Shown here: in pieces, positions 10,040-19,438 of the stretch
Numbering within the stretch: the stretch's first letter is position 1
How the letters are laid out: every line of letters begins with the position of its first letter
Assembly: GCA_016709875.1 (NCBI GenBank)
Contig: JADJLZ010000002.1
Coordinates: forward strand, 372,001-436,000
Reading direction: 5' to 3'
DNA: 64,000 bases
Origin: Planctomycetota bacterium
Lineage (GTDB): Bacteria > Planctomycetota > UBA1135 > GCA-002686595
Notes under the pieces: model-generated
What the model was told of the DNA's origin: nothing
What the model saw: only the letters and a program-made list of their open reading frames with translations
Databases searched by the model: none
Translations under genes and position numbers: made by a program

Positions 10040-11026
10040 TCACTCTTCCGCGCGCCGATCCGCGCCCGATTCGAAGTCCACGATCGCCGACTGGATCGAG
10101 CCGGAGAAGCCGTCGGTGTGCGAGAGGCGCAGGAGGTGCGCACGGTCCACGGCCGCGGTGATGTCGCGCTGACGCTGCGCGCGCTCGCGCACGAGCGCCT
10201 CGATGCGCTTGCAGAGCATGCGCGTCGCCAGGCCGTGCAGGCCGAGCGTCTCCCATTCCTCCTCGGGCAGCAGGCGCTCGACCAGACCCGCGAGCGGCGC
10301 GGGCAGCGTGTGGATCACGTCGTGGACGCGGTCGTTCTCGTGCTCGCGCGCCGCGAGCTGCACGACGAAGATGCCCGCGGAACACAGCGCGAAACCGCCG
10401 GTCCACAGTCCGAGCGTGATCGGGAAATCGACGCCCGCGGGCGGCAGGCCGAGCTCCCAGGGCGTGAACGAACCGAGCGAGACGCTCTGGATCGGCGCGA
10501 GGAAGTCGAAAGGCAGCCAGGAGAGGATCGGGATCGGGACCGAGAGCACCTGCCAGTGGTTGCGCCCGCCCTGGTAGGTGATCCACAGGCGGAACACGAA
10601 CAGCGCGACCATCAGCCACAGCGCGCCCGAGCTGATCCAGCGCGAGCCCTCGCGCGGCCTGCGCATGGCGAGCATCAGCAGCACGGCGAACTCGGCGAAC
10701 ATCCACGGCCCGCCGGGTGCGAGCACGCCGCCGGCGACGAAGGTGAGGCCGAGGAAGGCCGCCAGCGCGGCGAAGGCTCCGTGGAAGTCGCGCGGCAGCC
10801 CTTGCGAGCCACGCGCACGCACGATCGTCGAGACGAGTGCGATGACTCCGCCGAGCGCGAAGGCCGCGTAGCCGGTTCCGCTGAAGCCGCGGTTGGCGTC
10901 GACCTGCACACCGAGCAGCACGCCGCCGCTGCCGATCATCAAGGCCCCGAGTGCGATCAGCCATTCGGCGGCGCGATCGGCCTGGAGTGGTCGGGCGAGG
11001 GCCTGCGTGTGCGTCTGGGCGCTCAT
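10040..11026 (-). CDS. polytopic membrane protein, unknown
   Basis: 328-aa protein I do not recognise. About six to seven hydrophobic helices fill residues 20-235, followed by a soluble, charged C-terminal tail of about 90 residues containing RERAQRQRDITAAVDRAH. The start at 11024-11026 overlaps the preceding gene stop by 4 bp and has a GAGGAG ribosome site. The longer frame upstream would read through the neighbouring gene. The position between two membrane-associated genes suggests a common envelope process, but the link to tryptophan dioxygenase looks incidental. Confidence 0.75.
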   Translation of the reverse strand: MSAQTHTQALARPLQADRAAEWLIALGALMIGSGGVLLGVQVDANRGFSGTGYAAFALGGVIALVSTIVRARGSQGLPRDFHGAFAALAAFLGLTFVAGGVLAPGGPWMFAEFAVLLMLAMRRPREGSRWISSGALWLMVALFVFRLWITYQGGRNHWQVLSVPIPILSWLPFDFLAPIQSVSLGSFTPWELGLPPAGVDFPITLGLWTGGFALCSAGIFVVQLAAREHENDRVHDVIHTLPAPLAGLVERLLPEEEWETLGLHGLATRMLCKRIEALVRERAQRQRDITAAVDRAHLLRLSHTDGFSGSIQSAIVDFESGADRRAEE

Positions 11027-11826
11027 CGCTCCTCGCAATCTCCGCTGAGCTTCGGGTAGAGCGTCGCGCACTCGTCCTCGAAGCCTTCGAGGATGTCGAG
11101 GCTCGAGGCGAGGCTGCGCGCGGCCGTCGGGTGGCGCGTCGAGAAGGCTTGCCCGAATTCAGTGCGGCCGGCGCTCTCGCCGACGACCTCGCTGATCAAC
11201 GCTCGCGCGCGCTCGTAGGGCGCAGCGTTGTAGCCCACGACCGGCGCGCGCCAGGCGACGCGCATCACGCGCCCGTAGAGGAGCAGCGCCGCGAGCGAGG
11301 GCTCGACCAGCAGCGGATCCTGCGCCGCGCGGCCGCTCCAGGCGCGCAACCAGCCCTCGAGCAGCGCGCCGACGCGCTCGGCGTGCTGCGTGTGGCCGAG
11401 CATCCCTGGCTTCCACTCGGTCGAGCGCGCGAGCTGGAAGACGAGCACCAGCGCCGCGAAGGCCTCGTCGCGCGTGCCCGAGCGCAGCGACGCAACGCAG
11501 CGTTCGAAGCGCTGGCCCTCGGCGGTCTCGATCCAGTCGAGCGTCTCGGGGCAGCCCGCGAGCGAGAAGACGCTCCCGCGCACCGCCTTCCACTCGGGGA
11601 GCTGCTCCTTCGTGATCCAGCGGTCGAGTTCGCCGACGCGCAGCGCTGCTCCGCGCGCGAGCAGCTGCATCGGCTGCTCGATGCGCGGCTCCTCGGTGGG
11701 CTGGTCCTCGGGCCGGAGCATCGGCGCGGGCTTCGCTCCGCGCACGACGAGCGCGAAGAGGAACAGCGCGCTCGCGAGGACGATCGCGACGCGCGCGGCG
11801 AGCGGGCTCTTCAGGGAGACGGGCAT
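11023..11826 (-). CDS. single-pass membrane protein, unknown
   Basis: 267-aa protein with one N-terminal membrane segment (about residues 8-26, LAARVAIVLASALFLFALVV), then an extracytoplasmic helical region rich in Trp and Leu. No family recognised. The chosen ATG at 11824-11826 follows a GGAG-like site. An extended frame would start inside the hairpin repeat at 11885, which is why it is rejected. It ends in a 4-bp overlap with the next gene and is first of a four-gene run ending in tryptophan dioxygenase. Confidence 0.7.
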   Translation of the reverse strand: MPVSLKSPLAARVAIVLASALFLFALVVRGAKPAPMLRPEDQPTEEPRIEQPMQLLARGAALRVGELDRWITKEQLPEWKAVRGSVFSLAGCPETLDWIETAEGQRFERCVASLRSGTRDEAFAALVLVFQLARSTEWKPGMLGHTQHAERVGALLEGWLRAWSGRAAQDPLLVEPSLAALLLYGRVMRVAWRAPVVGYNAAPYERARALISEVVGESAGRTEFGQAFSTRHPTAARSLASSLDILEGFEDECATLYPKLSGDCEER

Positions 11827-11884
11827 CGGCGCGATTGTCGCGCGCGCGAGGGGGCGAAGCCAAGCCTTGTGGGAGGCGGGGGTC

Positions 11885-11915
11885 GTCAAAAAACCAGGCG
11901 GGCTGGTTTTTTGAC
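11885..11915. repeat. 31-bp hairpin repeat, copy 2
   Basis: Perfect 13-bp arms GTCAAAAAACCAG / CTGGTTTTTTGAC around a 5-base GCGGG loop. It lies between the stop of the vWA gene and the start of the next minus-strand gene, where it can terminate the sigma/vWA transcript. Orientation of the loop is opposite to copies at 8449 and 43162. Confidence 0.92.
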
Positions 11916-11991
11916 GGTGCAAGAACGACGCGGCCGGGGCAGTGGTCCCCGGCGCGTGCCCATCCCCCGGATGGCCTTCGTCCTTCGCGGA

Positions 11992-14838
11992 CTACTTGGG
12001 CGAGTTCTCGAGCCGGCGGCGCAGGAGCTCGCGGATCTTCTCTTCCATCTCGCGGTTCTGGCGCGCGAGGTCGTCGACGATCTGCTGCTGGCGCTCGCGG
12101 TCGAGGCGTTCGGCCTGCGCGTGCTGGATCTGGCAGATGCGGTAGGCGTCGATCGCCTGGCACAGCTCGTCGCAGTTGGGCAGGTTGTCCAGAACGAGCT
12201 GCTTGGAGCGCTCGACGAGCGCCACGAACTCGTGGAAGTCCGCGTCCTGGGGCATCTGCGCCTCGAGCTTGTGCGCCTCGGCGATCAGCTCGTCGAGCGA
12301 GCGGCCGCGGGCGTGCACGCTGCGGCGCAGGAACTCGGCGAACTGGCCCACGATCACCGCACGGCGGTAGCCGATGCTGGCGCCCTCGAAGCTCGTCTGC
12401 TGCGAGCCGAGCACCGGCTGCGTGATCTCGGTCGCCTCCTCGTTGGCCGGCCCGTTGACGATGCGCGGGGCCTTCCAGCGCAGGTGCACGACCGCCAGCG
12501 GCTTCTCGCTCGTATTCGCCAGGTTGCGCTCGATCTCGTACAGCGCCGTGACCTGGTGGCCCGAGCCGACCTCGCCCGCGTCGACCTTGTCGTTGCGGAA
12601 GTCCGCGTCCGCGATGGCGCGATTCTCGTAGCCGAGCAGGCGGTACTTCGTGACCTGCGCGGGATCGAACTCGACCTGGATCTTCACGTCGCGGGCGATC
12701 GTCTCGACCGAGCCCATGAAGTTGTCGAGCATCACGCGCTTGGCCTCGCGCATGTCGTCCACGTAGCTGCACATGCCGTCGCCCTTGTCGGCGAGTTGCT
12801 CGAGCAGCGTGTCGTTGTGGTTGTTCATGCCCACGCCGATCGTGTTCAGGTAGACGCCCTTCTCGCGGATCGGCTTGAGCGTCTGCGCCAGCACGCTCGG
12901 GTCGGTCTCGCCCTTGTTGGCGACGCCGTCCGAGAGGAAGATCACGCGATTGGTGGAGTTGGCGTCGAGCCCGGCGAGCGCCGTCTCGTAGCCCATGCGC
13001 AGCCCGGCCTCGGAGTTCGTCCAGCCGTCCGGCTCGAGCTGGCCGATGGCCGTCTCGACCAGGCCGCGGTTCGCGACCGAGGTGAGCGGCAGGATCTGCC
13101 GCGCTTCCGTGCTGAAGGCCACGATGCCGACCTGGTCGGCCGCGTTGAGCTGCGTGAGCAGGAGGCGCAGTGTGTCTTTGACCGTCTCCATCCGGTTCTG
13201 CTCGCGCATCGAGCCGGAGCAGTCGATCACGAAGGAGAGGTGCAGCGGCTTGCGCTCCTCCTTGGCCAGTTCCTCGCCACGCACGACCACGCGCAGCGTC
13301 CAGGTGCTGTTCGCGGGCTGCGCGAAGCGCGTCGGCGCGAGATCCGTGTGGATCGCGAAGGTCCCGTGCGTCGGCGGCGGAACGTCGCCCTTGAAGTAGT
13401 TGACGAACTCCTCGGTGCGGATCTGCGCCTTCTCGGGCAGCCTGCCCTCGACGAGGTAGCGCCGCGCGAGCGCGTAGCTCGCCGTGTCCACGTCGGCCGA
13501 GAAGGTCGAGAGCGGATCGAGGGCCGTGATCTCGAACGGATTGTCGCCCCAGTAGCGGAAGAACATGTCGCGCGGAGCCTCGTTCGGCCGCCGGCGGCAA
13601 CTGTCGAAGACGCGGCGGCACTCGTGGTCCAGAACCTGCGCGCGCTCCGCGGGCGAGAGCTTGAAGTAGAGCTGCTGCAGCGTGGCTTCGTCGTTGTCGC
13701 GCAGTTCTCCGCTGGTGTAGCCGAGACCCTTCAGCTGCGCCGTCTTGTCCTCGAGCCGCGCGAGCCGCTCGCCCTTCGCGTTCTCGGCGCTCTGCAACAG
13801 CAACGCGACGCGATCCTGGACGTCGTCTGCGGCGGGACGCGACGAAGCCTGGGTATCTCGCCAGGTGTAAGGGGCGAACGAGTCCCCGGGTGCCGACTCC
13901 GCGGCCTTCTTGGCCAACCCGAGGTTGGCGTTGTTGGGGCGCTCGTTCCCCGGTGCCAGCTTGGAACCACTCGACGTAAGGCTCTTGCGGCCAGTCAGGA
14001 GCGTCGGTGCAGGAGCGCTGCCGACCACGGGAGCCGCCGGTGCGGGCGAAGTCTTGTCGCCACCGGCCCCGCCAGCGGGCACGGTGTCCCCGGATCCGCG
14101 GTAGGTGCCGTCGACCGGGCCCGACGACGACGTCGTTGCACTGTCCGTGAGCTTGTTTCCCGCGTAGCCCGTTGCGCTCAACAGACTGCGGTGCGCGATG
14201 GGCGGCGGCTCGGCGATGGCGAGCGCCTCTTCCGCCTTCGGTGCAGATTCCGCGGGAACCTGCTCCTCCACAAAATTGACCGAGGCGGCCTGTGCAGACG
14301 GTGGAGCATCCTTCCCGACACCTGACCCAAGCGAGAGCTGGTCCAGAGAGTTCGCCTCTCTGGAGTCGAAACGGTCGGCCTTCTCCTTCTGATCGAGCTG
14401 CGCAACGAGGGTCTCAGGGTCTGCCTTGGAGTTTGACTCGACCCGGCTCTTGCGCTGGTCGCCCGCATCGCGCTCCGCGACCGAACCCGGCGCCATGTGT
14501 GCCTCGTTCGCTTCGTACAGTCGGTGCATCCACAGCGCTCCGCCCCCGACCACGAGGAAGCTCGCCGCCAGCCTCATCCAGCCGCTCGAGTACCACGGGT
14601 TCGCGCGCGGCGCGGGGCTGACGGCCGACATCAAGGCGTGCTCGGCCTCCTCCGACATCGACTCGCTCCCGCCGAGCGTCTCGCGCACCAATCCGATCGT
14701 CTCCTCGAGCTTCGCGAGCTCCGCGCGCACTTCCGGCGAGCTCGCCAGCGCGCGTTCCACCTCGGTCTTCTGCGCCGCGTCGGCTTCGCCGAGCGCGTAG
14801 GCGCAGAGCAGTTCATGCAGCTTCTGTTCCATCGTCAT
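11992..14838 (-). CDS. anti-sigma-like / von Willebrand A (YfbK-type) fusion protein
   Basis: 948-aa membrane protein with three parts. Residues 1-60 resemble the cytoplasmic helical region of anti-sigma factors (LHELLCAYALGEADAAQK) but lack zinc ligands. A membrane segment spans about 88-107. A low-complexity Pro/Ala/Ser-rich linker then leads to a vWA domain whose MIDAS motif DCSGSM is intact. FLSDGVANKGETDP and a C-terminal YfbK-like domain follow. Family members are often labelled calcium-activated channel proteins without experimental basis. The start overlaps the ECF sigma stop by 4 bp, so the pair is translationally coupled. I infer a sigma/antagonist pair that senses something through vWA. 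Confidence 0.88.
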   Translation of the reverse strand: MTMEQKLHELLCAYALGEADAAQKTEVERALASSPEVRAELAKLEETIGLVRETLGGSESMSEEAEHALMSAVSPAPRANPWYSSGWMRLAASFLVVGGGALWMHRLYEANEAHMAPGSVAERDAGDQRKSRVESNSKADPETLVAQLDQKEKADRFDSREANSLDQLSLGSGVGKDAPPSAQAASVNFVEEQVPAESAPKAEEALAIAEPPPIAHRSLLSATGYAGNKLTDSATTSSSGPVDGTYRGSGDTVPAGGAGGDKTSPAPAAPVVGSAPAPTLLTGRKSLTSSGSKLAPGNERPNNANLGLAKKAAESAPGDSFAPYTWRDTQASSRPAADDVQDRVALLLQSAENAKGERLARLEDKTAQLKGLGYTSGELRDNDEATLQQLYFKLSPAERAQVLDHECRRVFDSCRRRPNEAPRDMFFRYWGDNPFEITALDPLSTFSADVDTASYALARRYLVEGRLPEKAQIRTEEFVNYFKGDVPPPTHGTFAIHTDLAPTRFAQPANSTWTLRVVVRGEELAKEERKPLHLSFVIDCSGSMREQNRMETVKDTLRLLLTQLNAADQVGIVAFSTEARQILPLTSVANRGLVETAIGQLEPDGWTNSEAGLRMGYETALAGLDANSTNRVIFLSDGVANKGETDPSVLAQTLKPIREKGVYLNTIGVGMNNHNDTLLEQLADKGDGMCSYVDDMREAKRVMLDNFMGSVETIARDVKIQVEFDPAQVTKYRLLGYENRAIADADFRNDKVDAGEVGSGHQVTALYEIERNLANTSEKPLAVVHLRWKAPRIVNGPANEEATEITQPVLGSQQTSFEGASIGYRRAVIVGQFAEFLRRSVHARGRSLDELIAEAHKLEAQMPQDADFHEFVALVERSKQLVLDNLPNCDELCQAIDAYRICQIQHAQAERLDRERQQQIVDDLARQNREMEEKIRELLRRRLENSPK

Positions 14839-15479
14839 GACGCTTCTCCCTGGGCCAGGCCCATTCCCGTCTCGATCCGCACCGTTCCGCCACGCTGCGC
14901 GCTCTTGCGCCCTTCGAGCAGGGGCTCGAGCCCCTCGCCCAGCGCCTTCAGTCCCACGCTGATCAGCCAGCCGACCGTGCCCACGTTCTTGCCGGTGATC
15001 TCGGCGATCTCCTTGTAGGAGCGCTCGCCCATCAAACGCAGCGCGAGCACCTCGCGCTGGTCGACGGGCAGCTTCGTGAGCTCCCGTTCGACCAGCGCGC
15101 GTGTGTCGCGCTCCTCGATGCTCGCGTGTCCGCCGTCGGCGGCCTCGCTCGATGCCACCGCGTGTTCGCGGCGCTTGCGTCTCGTGTCGCTTCGGATGGT
15201 GTCCATACAGGCGTTCCTCGTGACCTTGTGCAGCCAGGAAAGCAGCTGCACTCGTTCGCGCTCGGGATCGCCGAGTGCCTCCGCCGTGAGATCCGGCGGC
15301 GACTCGGCGAGCTTGAGGAAGACGTCCTGAACCACGTCCTCGTAGGGACTGCCTGCGCCGAGGATCGCTCGCGCGTGCCGGAGCAGCGCCGATTGGTGGC
15401 GTTGCACCAGCTCGGCAAAGGCCGGCTGTTGGCCGGCTTTCCATTGCCGCAGCAGTTGTCCGTCCGAGTCCGAGCTCAT
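14835..15479 (-). CDS. ECF-type RNA polymerase sigma factor
   Basis: 214-aa sigma-70 family protein of the extracytoplasmic function class. Region 2 is recognisable from FAELVQRHQSALLRHARAIL and YEDVVQDVFLKL. Region 4 contains LPVDQREVLALRLMGERSYKE plus a helix-turn-helix. The region between is charged, with SDTRRKRRE. It directs RNA polymerase to a regulon that cannot be read here. The downstream overlapping gene encodes a membrane protein with an anti-sigma-like N-terminus, its probable regulator. A divergent methyltransferase gene begins 120 bp upstream. Confidence 0.92.
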   Translation of the reverse strand: MSSDSDGQLLRQWKAGQQPAFAELVQRHQSALLRHARAILGAGSPYEDVVQDVFLKLAESPPDLTAEALGDPERERVQLLSWLHKVTRNACMDTIRSDTRRKRREHAVASSEAADGGHASIEERDTRALVERELTKLPVDQREVLALRLMGERSYKEIAEITGKNVGTVGWLISVGLKALGEGLEPLLEGRKSAQRGGTVRIETGMGLAQGEAS

Positions 15480-15599
15480 GAACCGTCTTCGGGGTGAGGA
15501 ACGCCGGGGGAACCAGGGTTCTTGGGAAAAAGGGAGGGAAGTTCCTTCCAGAGCGCCCTTCTAGCTGGCGCGCGTGGCGCAAGCTACGGTCAGCGGCCG

Positions 15600-16328
15600 A
15601 TGGATCGCCGCCAGGAAGTGGAGCAGCACTACGCGGAGCTGCTCGCGCCGGTCTACGTCTGGATGCTCGGCGGCCCGGAAGCAGCGGCGGCGCGGGCGAA
15701 GGCCTGGGTCGAGCAGCGCGGGCTTGCGAAGCTCGCGCCGGGGATCGCGGTCGATCTTGGCTGCGGGCCCGGTTTTCATGCGCGGGCGCTCGCGGACGCG
15801 GGTTTCGAGACGCTCGGCGTCGACAGCTCGCCCGAATTGCTCGCGGAGATCGGAGATCCGCGCGTACGCACCTTCGCGGGCGACCTCGTCGCGTTCGAAG
15901 AGCGCCTCGGCGGAGCGCGGGCGAAGCTCGTCTTGTGCCTAGGTGACACGCTGACGCACCTGGCGAGCGAGCGCGAGCTCGACCTGCTCTTCGACGCCTG
16001 CGCGCGTGCTCTTGCCCCCGGCGGCGTGCTCGCGCTCACCTTCCGCGACTACTCGCTCGAGCGCAGGCCGAGTGAGTGCCTGATCCGCGTGCGCGAGGAA
16101 CCCGGGTGCATGCTCAGCTGCGCGCTCGACTTCGAGCCCGCGCGCGTGCGCGTGACCGACATCCTGCACGAGTGGCGCGACGGACGCTGGATCGAGCGAC
16201 GCAGCGCGTATTCGAAGCTGCGCCTCGCGCCCGCGCGCGTGCGCGAGAAGCTGCTCGCCCGCGGCTTCACGCTCGAGACCGACGAGTTCGCGGCCGGGCT
16301 CGTGACGCTCGTCGCGCTCAGGACATGA
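15600..16328 (+). CDS. class I SAM-dependent methyltransferase
   Basis: 242-aa methyltransferase of unknown substrate. The SAM-binding motif I is VDLGCGPGFHARAL near residues 57-70. Motif II follows with GVDSSPE, and post-motifs include LCLGDTLTHL and LAPGGVLALTFRDY. The ATG at 15600 is preferred over an in-frame start at 15522 because the extra 26 residues look unlike protein and cross the probable promoter. Its 3' end overlaps the convergent DUF1501 gene by 11 bp. Confidence 0.85.
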   Translation: MDRRQEVEQHYAELLAPVYVWMLGGPEAAAARAKAWVEQRGLAKLAPGIAVDLGCGPGFHARALADAGFETLGVDSSPELLAEIGDPRVRTFAGDLVAFEERLGGARAKLVLCLGDTLTHLASERELDLLFDACARALAPGGVLALTFRDYSLERRPSECLIRVREEPGCMLSCALDFEPARVRVTDILHEWRDGRWIERRSAYSKLRLAPARVREKLLARGFTLETDEFAAGLVTLVALRT

Positions 16329-17703
16329 AGCCCAGGTCGGGGTGCGCGAAGCGCGAGAGGTTCGGGAAGACCGTCGCCATGTCGCCCGGCTGAACACCGA
16401 GCCACTTGGCGAGCGTCGCCGAGTATTCGTCGACGCTCGTCGTGGGGACGAGACGACCGCCTTCGATGTCGTCGGGGCCGTCGAGCGCGAGGCTCGGGTA
16501 CGTGCCGTAGATCTCCTTGCCGAGCACGTTTCCGCCCATGACGAGCTGGATGCCGCCCCAGGCATGGTCCGAACCGTCGCCGTTGGACGTCAGCGTCCGA
16601 CCGAAGTCGGAGGACGTGAATGTCGTGACGAGGTTCTCCGTTCCGAGCTCGGCCATCGCCGCCTGGAAGGCGCCCAGCGAGGCGCTCAGGTCCGCGAAGA
16701 GGCCGGGCTGGTCCTGGTTCTGGTTGTCGTGCGAGTCGAAACCGCCGATGCCGCAGAAGAACACCTGGCGGTGCACGCCGAGCTGGTCGCGGACCTGGAT
16801 CGTGCGCGCGATCATCGCGAGCTGCGCGCCGAGATAGGAATCCGGGAACGCGGTCGCGAGCGGTGCTGCGCCCGAGAGCGCGGATTCGAGCAGCGCGTTG
16901 GTGTCGATCGCGCGCTTCTGAGTGTCTGCGAAGGCCTTCTCGAACAGGTTGGGCGTCTGGCGGTTGAGCAGTTGCTGGAAAGCGAGGTAGCGCCGCTGTC
17001 CCTGCTGGCCCCAGAAGCCCGCGAGTCCCTGCGGGCCGCCCGTTCCCATGCTGAAGGGCGCAACGGTCGGTCCGACCTGGAAGGTGTTCGCCCCCAGCAG
17101 CGTGATGTTCATCGACAGCGCGCTCGAGCCGTTGAGCGTGTGCAGGAGCTCTGCCACGCGGCCCCCCCAGCCGAAACCCTGGTTCGAGTCGGTGATCGAG
17201 GTCATCCACTGGAACTGCTGGTCGTAGTGCGAGAAGAGTTGCGGCGGCCTCGCCACCGAATCGTTCAGGTACTGCGTCTTGGTCATCGGGTAGGAGAGCG
17301 AGCCGACGTTGGCCACGAACGCAAGCCGCCCGGCGTCGAAGAGCGACTTCATTTGCGTACAGGAAGGATGCAGTCCGTACTGCGATCCGTCGCTCGTGTT
17401 GGGTGTGATCGGCAGCAGGTTTCCCTGCGGAATCGCGAGGTTCTGGCGCGTGGCGGCGTACACGTTGTAGTGCGTCCCATCGCGCGGCACGAGCAGGTTG
17501 TAGGAGTCGTTGCCCCCGTAGAGAAACACGCACACGAGCGCCTTGTAGTCGTTGACCGAGCCTGGACCCTGCGCTGCCGCCGAGGAGACCAGGCCCAGGT
17601 TCCAGAGCGCGTGCAGCCCCGCGATTCCTGCCGCGGAGCAGGCGCCGTGCTTCAGGAGCTGGCGCCGCGAGAGACCGGGATTGCCATTGGATCGGTTGTG
17701 CAT
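16318..17703 (-). CDS. DUF1501 family protein, twin-arginine signal (second copy)
   Basis: 461-aa exported DUF1501 protein. The Tat-type signal LSRRQLLKHG is followed by a hydrophobic core and AAAQG. Family motifs are the GGNDSYNLLVP segment, HYDQQFQW, GIGGFDSHDNQ and FTSSDFGRTL. ATG 17701-17703 is chosen because GAGGAG sits seven bases upstream; a GTG overlapping the upstream stop (17721) would add six residues. It pairs with the DUF1800 gene just upstream. The sequence is clearly diverged from the DUF1501 at 3037, so this is an old paralogue. Confidence 0.92.
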   Translation of the reverse strand: MHNRSNGNPGLSRRQLLKHGACSAAGIAGLHALWNLGLVSSAAAQGPGSVNDYKALVCVFLYGGNDSYNLLVPRDGTHYNVYAATRQNLAIPQGNLLPITPNTSDGSQYGLHPSCTQMKSLFDAGRLAFVANVGSLSYPMTKTQYLNDSVARPPQLFSHYDQQFQWMTSITDSNQGFGWGGRVAELLHTLNGSSALSMNITLLGANTFQVGPTVAPFSMGTGGPQGLAGFWGQQGQRRYLAFQQLLNRQTPNLFEKAFADTQKRAIDTNALLESALSGAAPLATAFPDSYLGAQLAMIARTIQVRDQLGVHRQVFFCGIGGFDSHDNQNQDQPGLFADLSASLGAFQAAMAELGTENLVTTFTSSDFGRTLTSNGDGSDHAWGGIQLVMGGNVLGKEIYGTYPSLALDGPDDIEGGRLVPTTSVDEYSATLAKWLGVQPGDMATVFPNLSRFAHPDLGFMS

Positions 17704-17717
17704 CGCTTGCTCCTCGC

Positions 17718-19367
17718 TCACTTCTGCACGCTGTATTCGGGACTGGTGACGATCAGGTAGAGCGCCTCGAGCACCCGCTGGCGCCGGTCGGCTGGATCCG
17801 TATCGGTGACCATGGACACGACGATGTCACGCATCTCCTGCGACATCTCGCTGCACATCAGCAGCTGGTCGAGGTGCTCGACGAGCGCTGCAGGATCGTC
17901 GGCCATGCCGATCTCCGGGTTGATGTGCAGAAGAGCGGTGTCCGCACTGGGATTCGAGTAGCCCTGGTAGCCGTGGAACACGCACTCCCAGAAGCGGTTC
18001 GTCGCGCTGGTGATGCGCTGCTCGGTCGTGATCTGGAACTCCGGAGCCACGAGGCCGCCGTCCTGGATCTCTCCCGGAGGTGCGTAGCTCGGAGTGAAGA
18101 AGTTGAACACCGAACCTGCGCGCAAGGGCGCCTGTCCGAGGTCATCGTCGGGATACCAGTACTGGTACTTGTTGCCCGGGAAGCTCGCGTCGAACGCGCG
18201 CCAGAGCGCGGTCAGGCGCAGGAGCGGTTCCTTGAGCTTGCCGAAGGTATCCGGGTGCGTGACGTTTCCCTGCACGGCCTCAGGGTCGGTCAGGATCGCC
18301 TGCGTGACCGCGAGCAGGTTGCCGCGTGCACCGTTCCCGTCGTCCGCCCAGACCGCCGCGACACGCGCGACGTACTCGGGCGAAGGATTGCTCGTCACAA
18401 GACGCTGGATCAACTGCCGGCCGAGGAACGGTCCGACGTTCGGATGCGACGCGACGAGATCGAGCGCGAAGGCGAGGTCCTGCTGCGCGGTCTGTCCCGC
18501 GGGACACACGACGCCGTCGAGCAGGAGCTTCGTGCCCGCCTCGTGGTAGCTCTCCCAGGGCTCCATCGGGAGGTAGTTCCACTCAGCGAAGTCCCAGTTC
18601 GTCGCGCCGGCGTAGTTCCAGCCGGTGAAGACGCGCGCGAATCCCTCGACCACGGGCTGGTCGTAGGTCGGAATCGGCTGGTTGAACGCGTCGAGTTGTG
18701 GCGTGCCGTCGGCGTTGAGCTTCACGAGGCCGATCGAGAACAGCTGCAGGATCTCGCGTGCGTAGTTCTCGTCGGGGCGGATGTTGTTCGCGAGGTCTTC
18801 CTTCTGGTTCTTGAGCATGCTCAGGTAGCGGCCCATCACCGGAGTCCTGGTCACGTCCTCGAGCAGTGTGCGGTAGTCGCCGAGGGCGTCGCGCGCGAGC
18901 GTGTCGTAGTACTCGGACACCCCGATCGGGTCGCCCACGAGCGCCGATGCGACGTCGGAGACGACGAAGATCTCGCTCCAGGCGAAGGCCAGGCGCTGGC
19001 GCAATTGGTCGTCGCCGCGCAGAGCGATCTTCCACCACTGCTCGAGGCGCTGCTCTTGCGAGACGTTGTGGCCGTGCGCGTCCAGCTGCGAGAGCGGCGG
19101 GCGTTCGAGCGACACGGTCGCGTTCCGCTGTTCGTCGAACCACGCCGTGTAGCCGATCACCGAGAGCTTGTGGATCTCTTCGGCGCTCGGCCCGAAGGTC
19201 GAACGTGTCAGGAAACGCGCGGCCTGAGCCTCGCTCGCCGGCGGATCGGGACCGGGTACCAGCCCGGAACCCGACGAACCACCTGAACACCCCTGCAACA
19301 GGATCGTCAAGGCAGCCGCACTCCACGTGGCAGCGGCCTTGGCCGACGAGCGTAGCTCGCGACCCAT
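17718..19367 (-). CDS. DUF1800 family lipoprotein (second copy)
   Basis: 549-aa DUF1800 protein with a lipoprotein signal (LTILLQGC then GGSSGSG, lipid-attachment Cys near residue 27). Family hallmarks are ARFLTRSTFGPSAEEIHKLS, LAFAWSEIFVVSD and ENYAREILQLFSIGLVKL. Unlike the first DUF1800 it is predicted to be lipid-anchored. ATG 19365-19367 has a strong GAGGAG site. The adjoining DUF1501 starts 14 bp after its stop. Confidence 0.92.
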   Translation of the reverse strand: MGRELRSSAKAAATWSAAALTILLQGCSGGSSGSGLVPGPDPPASEAQAARFLTRSTFGPSAEEIHKLSVIGYTAWFDEQRNATVSLERPPLSQLDAHGHNVSQEQRLEQWWKIALRGDDQLRQRLAFAWSEIFVVSDVASALVGDPIGVSEYYDTLARDALGDYRTLLEDVTRTPVMGRYLSMLKNQKEDLANNIRPDENYAREILQLFSIGLVKLNADGTPQLDAFNQPIPTYDQPVVEGFARVFTGWNYAGATNWDFAEWNYLPMEPWESYHEAGTKLLLDGVVCPAGQTAQQDLAFALDLVASHPNVGPFLGRQLIQRLVTSNPSPEYVARVAAVWADDGNGARGNLLAVTQAILTDPEAVQGNVTHPDTFGKLKEPLLRLTALWRAFDASFPGNKYQYWYPDDDLGQAPLRAGSVFNFFTPSYAPPGEIQDGGLVAPEFQITTEQRITSATNRFWECVFHGYQGYSNPSADTALLHINPEIGMADDPAALVEHLDQLLMCSEMSQEMRDIVVSMVTDTDPADRRQRVLEALYLIVTSPEYSVQK

Positions 19368-19421
19368 TCTGCACTCCTCCTCGATGCCCCCGGACGTGCC
19401 GGTGTCTGCCTGTGGGATCAT

Positions 19422-19438
19422 CGGACCGATTCGGTCCG
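19422..19438. promoter_or_regulatory. 17-bp palindrome in divergent promoter region
   Basis: CGGACCGATTCGGTCCG is perfectly symmetrical around its central base. It lies in the 236-bp space between the divergent DUF1800 and arginase-family genes, 55 bp from the DUF1800 start. Position and symmetry suit an operator. No regulator gene is adjacent, so this is only a candidate. Confidence 0.35.

Noticed and set aside
10951..14325. Long plus-strand frame of 1124 codons opposite the vWA gene
   Set aside because: No recognised domain; it spans a hairpin repeat and several minus-strand genes with good starts and overlaps.
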